NCBI GenBank assembly: GCA_903919205.1
Contig: CAIXHE010000107.1
Location: 1 to 64,000 of the forward strand
Origin: an uncultured Opitutaceae bacterium
Lineage (GTDB): Bacteria; Verrucomicrobiota; Verrucomicrobiia; Opitutales; Opitutaceae
DNA length: 64,000 bases
Direction of reading: 5' to 3'
Positions within the stretch are counted from its first letter, which is position 1; every line of letters starts with the position of its first letter. Both the position numbers and the translations under genes were made by a program. The notes beneath the pieces are model-generated. The model saw nothing but the letters and a program-made list of their open reading frames with translations, was not told the DNA's origin and ran no database searches. Below are positions 50,205 to 57,874 of this stretch, piece after piece.

Positions 50205-51494
50205 ATGGCCAACATCATAGACATGCCGAAGCTGAGCGACACCATGACCACGGGTACGCTCATCAAGTGGCTAAAGAAAGAGGGCGACGCCGTGAAGACC
50301 GGTGACATGCTCGCCGAGGTCGAGACCGACAAGGCCACGATGGAGCTTGAGAGTTTCTTCGACGGAAGCCTGCTCGCCATCTATGTGCAGGCGGGTTCCC
50401 AGGTCGCCGTGGGCGCCCCCCTCTGCGCGATCGGCAAGCCCGGAGAGAAGGTCGACGCCCCCGCGGCCAAGGCCCCGGAAGCCGCCGCATCGGCGCCCGC
50501 CCCGGCGGCTGCGCCTGCCCCCTCGCCGGCTCCCGCTCCCGCACCCGCACCGGTGGCTGTCGCTGCCCCCGAGCCCGCTCCGGCACCCGCCGCCGCCCCC
50601 GGAACCCGCGCCAAAATTTCCCCCTTGGCCCGCAAGCTGGCCGCCGAACTCGGCGTGGACCCGTCGGGCGTCGCCGGCTCCGGCCCAGGAGGCCGCATCG
50701 TGCGTGCCGACATCACGGCTGCCGCCGCGGGCGGTGCCAAGAAGGCCAAGGCGCCCGCCGGCGCCCCCGCGGCCGCCGCCCGGGTGCTCTCCAAGGGGCC
50801 GATCCAGGAGGAGAGGCTGGTGCCTGTTTCCAATATCCGCGCGGTCATCGCCCGCCGCCTGCTCGAGTCGAAGACGCAGATCCCCCACTTCTACCTCGAG
50901 GTCGAGGTCGACGCGGCGCCGCTCCTCGAGCTCCGCGCGCAGCTCAACGCCGCCCTCGAGGCCGACGGCGTGAAGGTCTCGGTCAACGACTTCGTCCTGA
51001 AGGCCTCCGCCGAGGCCCTGAGGAAGGTGCCCGCCGTCAACTGCTCCTGGGAGGGCGCCGCGGTGCGCCACCACGCGGCCGCGCACGTGTCCTTTGCGGT
51101 CGCGATCGAGGACGGCCTGATCACGCCAGTCATCCGGGACGCCCACCAGAAGACGATCTTCGCCATCAGCACCGAGGCCAAGTCCCTGGGCAAGCGGGCG
51201 CGCGACAAGAAGCTCGCCCCCGCGGAGTTCACGGGGGGCACCTTCTGTGTCTCGAACCTGGGGATGATGGGAATCGACCGCTTCTCAGCCATCATCAACC
51301 CGCCTAACGCGGCGATCCTCGCCGTCGGGGCAACGGTGCGCAAGCCGGTGGTCAAGGGAGACCAGATCGTGATCGGCCAGCGGATGAGCCTCACGCTATC
51401 CACGGACCACCGCGTCGTCGACGGCGCCGTGGGCGCCGCCTACCTGGCCGCGCTCAAGGACCTGCTCGAGAAGCCCGCGCTCCTGCTGCTCTAA
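50205..51494 (+). CDS. pdhC: Dihydrolipoamide acetyltransferase (pyruvate dehydrogenase E2)
   Basis: Core of the pyruvate dehydrogenase complex; transfers acetyl groups to CoA. It has 429 residues with one N-terminal lipoyl domain (about 1-80; lipoylated lysine K43 in EVETDKATMELE). A long Ala/Pro linker (about 85-140) follows, then a peripheral-subunit-binding domain (about 140-175; ISPLARKLAAELGVD). The acetyltransferase domain (about 205-429) has the catalytic DHRVVDGAVGA histidine near residue 402. IPHFYLEVEVDAAPLLELR is also conserved. E3 must come from lpdA at 7135-8532. No Shine-Dalgarno is visible; CTCCC precedes the ATG. Confidence 0.96.
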   Translation: MANIIDMPKLSDTMTTGTLIKWLKKEGDAVKTGDMLAEVETDKATMELESFFDGSLLAIYVQAGSQVAVGAPLCAIGKPGEKVDAPAAKAPEAAASAPAPAAAPAPSPAPAPAPAPVAVAAPEPAPAPAAAPGTRAKISPLARKLAAELGVDPSGVAGSGPGGRIVRADITAAAAGGAKKAKAPAGAPAAAARVLSKGPIQEERLVPVSNIRAVIARRLLESKTQIPHFYLEVEVDAAPLLELRAQLNAALEADGVKVSVNDFVLKASAEALRKVPAVNCSWEGAAVRHHAAAHVSFAVAIEDGLITPVIRDAHQKTIFAISTEAKSLGKRARDKKLAPAEFTGGTFCVSNLGMMGIDRFSAIINPPNAAILAVGATVRKPVVKGDQIVIGQRMSLTLSTDHRVVDGAVGAAYLAALKDLLEKPALLLL

Positions 51495-51495
51495 G

Positions 51496-51858
51496 ATGCT
51501 AAAGACGGTAGCTTATTGGGTCACCACGGGGGTCGTCGTCTTCATCATGGCGAGCGGCGGCGTAGCCGACCTCGTCCGCCCGCAGGGAGTGGTCGAGGGC
51601 ATGGCCCACCTCGGATATCCCTCCTACTTCGTGGCGCTCCTCGGGTTCTGGAAGGTGCTTGGCTCCATCGCGCTGGTGGTTCCGCGTTTCCCGCGACTGA
51701 AGGAATGGGCGTACGCCGGCATCTTCTTTGACCTTACGGGCGCCGCAGTGTCCCACGCCGCTTCCCACGATGCCGCGTGGCACATAGTCGCCACCGCGGG
51801 CTTCGCGATCGTCTCCCTCGTCTCCTGGGCGCTCAGGCCGCAAAGCCGAAGGCTCTGA
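51496..51858 (+). CDS. DoxX-like small membrane protein
   Basis: A 120-residue protein with four hydrophobic helices (about 5-24, 44-64, 70-90, 95-112) and the family-style segments MASGGVADLVRP, GMAHLGYPSYFVALLGFWKVLG and EWAYAGIFFDLTGAAVSH. DoxX-like proteins are widespread integral membrane proteins with no settled general function. It begins one base after the pdhC stop, so it is almost certainly on the pdh transcript. Whether it has a role tied to pyruvate oxidation or electron transfer is unknown. Confidence 0.85.
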   Translation: MLKTVAYWVTTGVVVFIMASGGVADLVRPQGVVEGMAHLGYPSYFVALLGFWKVLGSIALVVPRFPRLKEWAYAGIFFDLTGAAVSHAASHDAAWHIVATAGFAIVSLVSWALRPQSRRL

Positions 51859-51877
51859 GACGCCCCTCCCGGCACGT

Positions 51878-51889
51878 CCCCTTGAGGGG
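51878..51889. terminator. Short hairpin between the DoxX-like and DUF5069 convergent genes
   Basis: CCCC-TTGA-GGGG forms a 4-bp GC stem with a tetraloop, 19 bp after the DoxX-like stop and 26 bp before the opposite-strand stop. Weak evidence; no U-tract. Confidence 0.25.
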
Positions 51890-51915
51890 CCTTCCTAGGG
51901 CGGCGTAGCAACCTG

Positions 51916-52389
51916 CTAGGCCCAGGCGGCCTCCCAGGCCTTGGCAGCCAGGGAGTCGCGGCCCTCGTCGGCGTCGATGTAGTCGAAGCTGGTCTCGATT
52001 CCACGCCCCTCGAGGCCCGACTCAGCCAGCCTCTTGCGCAGGAGCTGCGCGTTCTCGGCAGGGTCGTGGAAGCCGCGCTTCATGAGGAACGCGTTGAACA
52101 TCATGCAGTCGTCGTCGGTGCGGCGGGTGCCCCTCGACTCCGCCCATGCGAGGATCTCCTCGTCCGTACCCCCCTCGAGCGTCCGGGCACGAAGGTCCGC
52201 GAAGGACACGCCGAGAAACCTGCAGGTTCGGGCATCGAAGACGCCCGGCTTGGCGTCCCCCAGGTTGGCGACGTAGTCGGCGGGCAGCAGCCCCTTGTCG
52301 TGGAGGCGGATCTTGTCGAGCATGCGGCCGAAATAAACGAGGCGGCCCGTGCGGGCGTAGGGGGAGCGCAGTCCTGGAACGTGAGGCAT
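51916..52389 (-). CDS. DUF5069-type conserved hypothetical protein
   Basis: A 157-residue soluble protein of unknown function. The N-terminal segment LRSPYARTGRLVYFGRMLDKIRLH (positions about 7-30) and the following LPADYVANLGD, GVFDARTCRFLGV and FADLRARTLEGGTDEEIL resemble the DUF5069 family, which I recall from PVC bacteria and cyanobacteria. No signal peptide, membrane helix or catalytic motif is obvious. It is 27 bp downstream of the phosphohexomutase on the same strand, so it may be the fourth gene of the ftsB to mutase run. Confidence 0.82.
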   Translation of the reverse strand: MPHVPGLRSPYARTGRLVYFGRMLDKIRLHDKGLLPADYVANLGDAKPGVFDARTCRFLGVSFADLRARTLEGGTDEEILAWAESRGTRRTDDDCMMFNAFLMKRGFHDPAENAQLLRKRLAESGLEGRGIETSFDYIDADEGRDSLAAKAWEAAWA

Positions 52390-52416
52390 GGGATGGGTGG
52401 GATGAGGGGGGTCGGC

Positions 52417-54366
52417 CTAGGCCTCGGCGCGCTCTCGGGCGTCAGCCTCGATCAGCTTCTTCAGGCGGTCGAGCTCTGCGCGCACCTTAGCCTTCACGGC
52501 GGGCAGCGCGGACGAACCCTCCACCTTGTCCGAGGCGAAGAGGTAGAACTTCATCTTGGGCTCGGTGCCGCTTCCGCGCGCCGCGAAGCGGTAGCCGTTC
52601 GATAGCGTCACCACATAGAGGTCCTGCTTGGGGATCTCCTCGCCGTCGGCATCCACGATGTTCTCGCGGCCGAAGTCCTGGAATCCCGTCACGGTCACGT
52701 CGCCGAAGGCGGCCGGGTGGCGGCTGCGGTAGGTCTCGAGGATGCGCTTGATCTTGGCGCTGCCGCTCGCGCCCTCGTAGTAGATGTTGATCGTGTCCTC
52801 GAGGAAGAACCCGTACTTGAGGTAGAGCTCGTCCAGGTACTCGGGCACGGTCAGGCCGCGGCCCCGCACCCACGCGCAGAGCTCGGCAAACATGAGGCAG
52901 GCCGCGTTGCCGTCCTTGTCTCGGACGTAGTCGTTTGGCAGATAGCCGTAGCTCTCCTCCGTTCCGAAGACGTAGAACGTGCTGTGCTTGAGAAGCAGGC
53001 GCGCGCGCTCCTCGAAGGGAGTCTTGTCGTAGCTCCATCCCTCGGGCATCGCGGCCCGCAGCTTCTGCTCGTAGACGCCGATCTTGGCTGCGATCCACTT
53101 GAAGCCCGTCAGCGTGTTGATCACCTTCACGCCGTGCCCCTCGCCGATGGCATCCTGCAGCCGGGTGGTCACAAAGGTCTTGATGATGCACGCGTTCGGG
53201 CTGCCAGCCGAGGGGATCCACCCGAGCTCCTTGTACTTGGTCAATCGATACTCCGCGAGGAGCGAGCCAATCTGGTTGCCGGTAAGGAGCTCCATCTTTC
53301 CCGAGCGGCCCCGGACGGCGACGCCCATCCGGTCGCAGTCGGGGTCGGTGGCCATAACGACGTCCGTTCCGGTGCGGTCCGCGGTCGCCACGGCCATCGA
53401 GAGCGCCTCGGCGTTCTCGGGATTCGGGGACTTGACGGTGGGGAACCTCGGGTCGAACTCGAGCTGCTCGGGGACCTCAACCACGTTGCATCCCGCGTGG
53501 ATCAAGAGCGGGATGGACTGCACGGCCCCGGTCCCGTGGATGTTCGTAAAGACCACCTTAAGGCGCGAGGCGCGCAGCATCGCGGGATCCACGGCGGCGC
53601 GGGCCGCGACGCTCAGGTAGGCGTCGTCCTCGGCGCGGCCGAGGGTGGTCACCCTTGAGAGGTCCTTGCCGAGGAACGCCGAGATGCGCGACAGCGGGAC
53701 CGCCGTCACCTCGGAAACGATGCCCTTGTCATGTGGGGGGATGACCTGGCCGCCGTCCGTGAAGTACGCCTTGAAGCCGTTGTCGTGGGGAGGATTGTGG
53801 CTCGCCGTGATCACCGCCCCGGCGTGGGCCCCCAGGTAGCGCACCGTGAAGCTGAGCTGGGGCGTGGGGCGGGGTCCGTCGAAGATGAACGCCTCGCCGC
53901 CGAGCTTAGACCAGATCGAGGCCGCCAGCTCGCAGAAATGCCGCGAGTAGAACCGCACATCGTGGGCGATCACGAGCCGAGGCGCCGCGGTGTCCCCGAG
54001 GCCCCGGAGATAGCGCTGGGTGTAGTTGAAGAGCCCGACCACGGCCCGCGAGAGCGTAAAATCGTTGAGCATGTTGCTGCCGACAGCGGCGTGCTCGGGC
54101 ACCCCGAAGGCCCCTGGCGACCCCTTCTCGGCTGCGGTTGCAACCGTCGCGATCGTGCGGCCCCGGATCCCGCCCGTTCCGAACTCAAGCTCGCGGTAGA
54201 AGCGGTCGTTCAACTCGCTCCAGGCGCCGGTCTCGACGAGCTCCGCGATGCTCGCCTGCGCCCAGTCAGGCAGCCCTGCCGCTAGGTAGGCGTTCAGGTT
54301 CGCGGCGGCCGAGGGCATGAGGCTGCCCGCGGATACCGCGGAGGTGATCTTATCGGACGGGGTCAT
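52417..54366 (-). CDS. Phospho-sugar mutase (phosphoglucomutase/phosphomannomutase superfamily)
   Basis: Interconverts hexose 1- and 6-phosphates. It has 649 residues, the long form. Seen: FGTGGIRGR (about 62-70), the phosphoserine loop TASHNPPHDNG (S189), the metal loop ATDPDCDRMG, the sugar-binding GTEESYGYLP, and the phosphate-binding RGSGTEPKMKF near the C-terminus. Glucose as substrate is most likely, given the UDP-sugar pyrophosphorylase-like gene overlapping upstream (ATGA). Together they could turn glucose-6-phosphate into UDP-glucose or a related nucleotide sugar for envelope or storage glycans. Confidence 0.93.
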   Translation of the reverse strand: MTPSDKITSAVSAGSLMPSAAANLNAYLAAGLPDWAQASIAELVETGAWSELNDRFYRELEFGTGGIRGRTIATVATAAEKGSPGAFGVPEHAAVGSNMLNDFTLSRAVVGLFNYTQRYLRGLGDTAAPRLVIAHDVRFYSRHFCELAASIWSKLGGEAFIFDGPRPTPQLSFTVRYLGAHAGAVITASHNPPHDNGFKAYFTDGGQVIPPHDKGIVSEVTAVPLSRISAFLGKDLSRVTTLGRAEDDAYLSVAARAAVDPAMLRASRLKVVFTNIHGTGAVQSIPLLIHAGCNVVEVPEQLEFDPRFPTVKSPNPENAEALSMAVATADRTGTDVVMATDPDCDRMGVAVRGRSGKMELLTGNQIGSLLAEYRLTKYKELGWIPSAGSPNACIIKTFVTTRLQDAIGEGHGVKVINTLTGFKWIAAKIGVYEQKLRAAMPEGWSYDKTPFEERARLLLKHSTFYVFGTEESYGYLPNDYVRDKDGNAACLMFAELCAWVRGRGLTVPEYLDELYLKYGFFLEDTINIYYEGASGSAKIKRILETYRSRHPAAFGDVTVTGFQDFGRENIVDADGEEIPKQDLYVVTLSNGYRFAARGSGTEPKMKFYLFASDKVEGSSALPAVKAKVRAELDRLKKLIEADARERAEA

Positions 54367-55811
54367 GAGGGGTTTGAGTCGAGCACGAGGCCTGGCGCCA
54401 GGGGTGGCTTCTGCGGGAGGAGCGACCAGCTCTGCGCAAAGGAGACCTCGTCATAGCCGAAGAGGGGCGAGATTTCTAGGTCGAATTCCGGGAGCCCGCT
54501 CGGGTCCGCGGCGAACGGGATGCCCGCCGCGGAAAGCCAGCGTCCGTACTGGCGCAGCTGGTCAGCCCGGCACGTGGCCGGGGAATCCACGCCGTCGGCG
54601 TTCTTCACCGGGGAGAAGTCGTCCGAGCGCCGCGTCTCGACCACCACCGGCCCGCGGGCGAAGGGCAGCGCGTCGAAGACAAAGAGCTCGAATTTGACGC
54701 CGTTCGGCGCCGCAGGCCGGACGTCGGCGCCCGAGGCGTCCACGGTGGCGATCTTCTTGTCGGCCCGGTGGAACGGTAGGCCTCCCGAGCCCCGCGACAT
54801 GCGGCGGATGAACTCTCGGTCGATCGCGTGTATGGCAATGCTGCCAGCCTCGTAGCGGAGCGCGCCGCTCGAGGCGTCACGCTCCCTCTGAAGGGCCATG
54901 GGAAGGTCCGAATACTCGATCACCACCAACCGCCCCTGCCTGATGCAGAAGTGGCCGAGCTTCTCCTCGGGATACGCCTTCGGCACCATCTTGCTCGACA
55001 TCTCCGAGCCGCTCGAGACGTGCCAGCCAATGAAGGCGGGGTCGATGCAGCGCACCAGCGGGTTGTCCACCTGGAAGTAGCTGAGGGTGTCGATCCCCTC
55101 GGAGGCCATGAGGTCGAGGGCGCCGCTGCGGTCGAGCGCTCGCAGTGAGCCGCCGTGGCCGTCGGGCGAGAGGGCGATCGAGCCCGGGGACTCGAGGAGG
55201 ATGCGCCCCGAGTAGTCCACGGCAGGCATCCTGCCCTGTCGGAAGAAGTGGACCCTCGAGCGGTCGAGGCCGAAATGCCCGTGCTCCTCGAAGAAGGCCA
55301 CGCTCGCGTCGTGGTTCTGGTGGCTGGTCATGATGAACCAGTGCAGCCTGCAGCCGTAACGCCTTTCGGCCGCCAGAAGCTTCTCTGCGAACACCTGGAA
55401 GAGGGGCTTGCGGCGCACCGGCGTCACCGGGAAGGTGCCCTTGGGTCCGTCGAAGCCGAGCCGGGTTCCCTGTCCGCCGGCGACGGTGAAGGCGGCCACG
55501 CGGCCGGCGCGGATTGCCGCCTCCCCCGCCGCCCGCGCAGCGTCCCAGGAGGGGGCGTCGCCCCCGCGCTCGGGCAGGCGCACGTAGGGAGCGGGCGAGA
55601 GCCCCTCGAGATCGACCCCGGGCGACGAACCCGGGGCGCCCGTCACAAGGGCCCTCACCAGGCCGTCCAGCTCGGGCAGGTCGATCTCGGCGGCCTCGGA
55701 GAGCAGGCGGTCCTGGGCGCTCGCAGATAGCCGGTCGAAAAAGGAGAACACCTGGCGCTGGCCGGCACGGCTGAAGGCCTCGATGAGGCTGGTGGCTCTG
55801 GAGGAGGGCAT
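54363..55811 (-). CDS. UDPGP-family UDP-sugar pyrophosphorylase (UDP-GlcNAc/UDP-glucose type)
   Basis: Forms a UDP-sugar and pyrophosphate from UTP and a sugar 1-phosphate. It has 482 residues of the eukaryote-like UDPGP family, unrelated to GalU. Seen: the nucleotide loop VAGGQGTRLGFDGPKGTFPV, MTSHQNHDASVAFFEE, LSPDGHGGSLRAL (uridine/sugar contact), YFQVDNPLV and FHRADKKI. The VAGGQGTRLG and PKG pattern is closest to AGX-like UDP-GlcNAc pyrophosphorylases, but the mutase partner fits UDP-glucose as well, so substrate is left open. It overlaps the mutase by four bases and follows the ftsB-like gene after 11 bp. Confidence 0.88.
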   Translation of the reverse strand: MPSSRATSLIEAFSRAGQRQVFSFFDRLSASAQDRLLSEAAEIDLPELDGLVRALVTGAPGSSPGVDLEGLSPAPYVRLPERGGDAPSWDAARAAGEAAIRAGRVAAFTVAGGQGTRLGFDGPKGTFPVTPVRRKPLFQVFAEKLLAAERRYGCRLHWFIMTSHQNHDASVAFFEEHGHFGLDRSRVHFFRQGRMPAVDYSGRILLESPGSIALSPDGHGGSLRALDRSGALDLMASEGIDTLSYFQVDNPLVRCIDPAFIGWHVSSGSEMSSKMVPKAYPEEKLGHFCIRQGRLVVIEYSDLPMALQRERDASSGALRYEAGSIAIHAIDREFIRRMSRGSGGLPFHRADKKIATVDASGADVRPAAPNGVKFELFVFDALPFARGPVVVETRRSDDFSPVKNADGVDSPATCRADQLRQYGRWLSAAGIPFAADPSGLPEFDLEISPLFGYDEVSFAQSWSLLPQKPPLAPGLVLDSNPS

Positions 55812-55822
55812 AGGCAGAGGTG

Positions 55823-56104
55823 CTATTCCTGGAAGCGGAAGATGAACTCATCCGGCTTTGCGTAGCCAAGCCTCCTGCGGATCACCTCGTCCACAAAATA
55901 GGGGTCCGACCTCAGCCGCTCGAGCACCTTCTCCTGGGCCTTGAGGCGCTCCTGCGCCTCCGCCAGCTTGCGCTGGTTCTGGGCCTCGATCTGCTGGAGG
56001 CGGGTGAACTCCGCCCTGGCGTCCAGGAAGAGGTAGCCGCCAGCGATGCCCAGTCCCGCAAAAAGCAGGAGATAGAGGCTGAGGATGGCTTGGCTCAGTT
56101 TCAC
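55823..56104 (-). CDS. ftsB: FtsB/DivIC-like septum formation initiator
   Basis: A small bitopic division protein expected to join FtsL and FtsQ in the divisome. It has 93 residues. One N-terminal membrane helix (about 6-27) is followed by a coiled coil (about 30-65) rich in E/K/R/Q with leucine heptads, then the family end-piece RLRSDPYFVDEVIRRRLGYAKPDEFIFRF. It is the first gene of the run with the UDP-sugar pyrophosphorylase and mutase. In many bacteria ftsB sits next to enolase or a nucleotidyltransferase gene (ispD), so this neighbour set is different. Divergent from exeA across 188 bp. Confidence 0.88.
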   Translation of the reverse strand: MKLSQAILSLYLLLFAGLGIAGGYLFLDARAEFTRLQQIEAQNQRKLAEAQERLKAQEKVLERLRSDPYFVDEVIRRRLGYAKPDEFIFRFQE

Positions 56105-56292
56105 GGTCGGCGGAGGCTTGGATGAACAGGGCGCGGGCGAGGGTTCGCAACGCTTTTTAGGGAAACCCGGCCGCGCTCGGAGGGGACGGCCGCGCGGACG
56201 GCGTTATCGCAAAGGTCAATAATCCACGAAACCCGACCCTCATCCCATTTTGGCGTGCGTTTTGGGCCTGTCATGGGCTTACTGAGACGCGC

Positions 56293-57108
56293 ATGTATCA
56301 GAGCTACTACGGATTTAAGGAGATGCCGTTCAACATCACTCCGGATCCGAAATTCCTCTACCTGAGCCCCACGCACCAGGAGGCCCTCCAGCACCTGAAG
56401 TTCGGGGTGCGCGAGAGGAAGGGCTTCATCGTGCTCGTGGGAGAGGTCGGCTGCGGCAAGACGACGCTCTGCAGGCGCTTCCTGAATGAGCTGGACCCGG
56501 CGCACTACGACACAGCCCTGATCCTCAACCCCCGGGTGACCGAGACCCAGATGCTCAAGGCTATCCTCTCCGAGCTCGGCGAGACAAAGATGGCACGCAG
56601 CCAGGTCGACCTCGTGTCCCAGATGAACCGCGTCCTCCTCGACCGCATCGAGAAGGGCCGCGACATCGTGCTCATCATCGACGAGGCCCAGAACCTCTCG
56701 TTCGAGGTGCTTGAGCAGATACGGCTGCTTTCCAATCTCGAGACCGACAAGCAGAAGCTGCTGCAGATCGTCCTCATGGGTCAGCCCGAGCTGAAGGAGG
56801 TGCTCGCCCGCGAGGAGCTGCGCCAGCTGCGCCAGCGTATCCTGGTCCACTACGAGTTGAACGCCCTCTCGCTCAGCGACATGATTCACTACATCCAGCA
56901 CCGCCTGACGCTCGCGGGGGGCTCCGGCCGGCCGGCGTTTACGCCCTGGGCCCTGCGCTCGATCCACAAGGGCAGCCGTGGAATCCCGCGCATCGTCAAC
57001 AACCTCTGCGACAAGGCCATGCTCTCCGCCTTCATCCGCGAGTCCGACGAGGTCAATTACTGGGATGCTCGCAGGGCGATCAAGGACCTGGCTAACCTCA
57101 CGAACTAA
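56293..57108 (+). CDS. ExeA/GspA-like AAA ATPase of type II secretion
   Basis: AAA+ ATPase of the ExeA/GspA family, which with ExeB/GspB helps the secretin assemble through peptidoglycan. It has 271 residues. Starts MYQSYYGFKEMPFNITPDPKF in the family manner. Walker A is GEVGCGKTTL (about 50-59), Walker B is VLIIDEAQNLS, and sensor and arginine-finger regions follow (LMGQPEL; LRQRILVHYEL). It lacks the membrane helix and peptidoglycan-binding domain found in longer ExeA. The GspB-like gene follows after 8 bp, which supports the assignment against a TniB-like transposition ATPase. Confidence 0.9.
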   Translation: MYQSYYGFKEMPFNITPDPKFLYLSPTHQEALQHLKFGVRERKGFIVLVGEVGCGKTTLCRRFLNELDPAHYDTALILNPRVTETQMLKAILSELGETKMARSQVDLVSQMNRVLLDRIEKGRDIVLIIDEAQNLSFEVLEQIRLLSNLETDKQKLLQIVLMGQPELKEVLAREELRQLRQRILVHYELNALSLSDMIHYIQHRLTLAGGSGRPAFTPWALRSIHKGSRGIPRIVNNLCDKAMLSAFIRESDEVNYWDARRAIKDLANLTN

Positions 57109-57116
57109 CGCCCACC

Positions 57117-57824
57117 ATGAGTCTCATCAATGACGCACTGAAGAAGGCTGCGCGGCAGCGGGCGGGCGAGCAGGGCGACCTCCTGCCGCCGATGCCGGGC
57201 GGCGGCAGCCACGGGCCCTCCAGCTCGGGGGGGCCGATGAAGACCCAGACGCTCGTGCTGATCGCCGTCGGCGCCGTCGCTCTCATGGTGGTGTCGGCGG
57301 TGGTGACGGGGCTCTTTCTCTCCGGCAAGTCGGAGGCCAAGGTCGCGTCATCGGCCCGCGCGGCCGGGGCCCCCGCCGCCGTGCCTGCCGCCGCCCAGGC
57401 CGTGTCGGTCACCCCCGTCGCAGCCGCCCCCGTTGTGAAGCCCGCGCCGGTCGTCATCGCGGCGCCCACGGCCGCGCCTATTGTCCTCACTCGCGCCCCC
57501 GCCGCATCCGCGCCCACCCCGACGCCCGTGCCCGTGGTCGCGCGGGTCGAGCCGACTCCGGCGCCCACCCGCGTGGCCGCCTCCGCAGCGGCCCCGTCGC
57601 TCCCCGCCGCCAGCCACACCGACGAGGTGCAGGCCGTGGTGGACCGCTACCACGTCTCCGGCGTGCGAGCGGCCGGCACCGGCAGCAAGGCGCTGATAGA
57701 CGGCCACATCTTCAAGGTGAACGATGTCATCGACAAGACGACCGGCCTCCGGCTTGTCGGAGTCGAGGAGGACCACCTCACGTTCACCGACGCGAACGGA
57801 CAGACCTACGTGAAGAACCTCTAA
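57117..57824 (+). CDS. GspB-like type II secretion assembly protein
   Basis: A 235-residue bitopic protein. The start MSLINDALKKAARQR is typical of GspB/ExeB-like proteins. One membrane helix (about 42-68) is followed by a long Ala/Pro/Val linker (about 75-160) that would span the periplasm. A compact C-terminal GspB domain (about 165-235) contains VDRYHVSGVRAAG, ALIDGHIFKVNDVID and the LRLVGVEEDHLTFTD segment. It is 8 bp downstream of exeA. The two should form an inner-membrane complex that places a secretin, presumably for the system powered by the GAF-PilB/GspE protein at 45334-47520. Confidence 0.85.
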   Translation: MSLINDALKKAARQRAGEQGDLLPPMPGGGSHGPSSSGGPMKTQTLVLIAVGAVALMVVSAVVTGLFLSGKSEAKVASSARAAGAPAAVPAAAQAVSVTPVAAAPVVKPAPVVIAAPTAAPIVLTRAPAASAPTPTPVPVVARVEPTPAPTRVAASAAAPSLPAASHTDEVQAVVDRYHVSGVRAAGTGSKALIDGHIFKVNDVIDKTTGLRLVGVEEDHLTFTDANGQTYVKNL

Positions 57825-57874
57825 GGTCGGCGCGCCCGCGGACATCCGCGGACGGGCCGAGGACCCCGATCACC

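Noticed and set aside
56293-57108. Transposition ATPase (TniB-like) and a mobile element
   Set aside because: The MYQSYYGFKEMPFNITPDP start and the GspB-like neighbour fit ExeA. No transposase or terminal repeats were seen.
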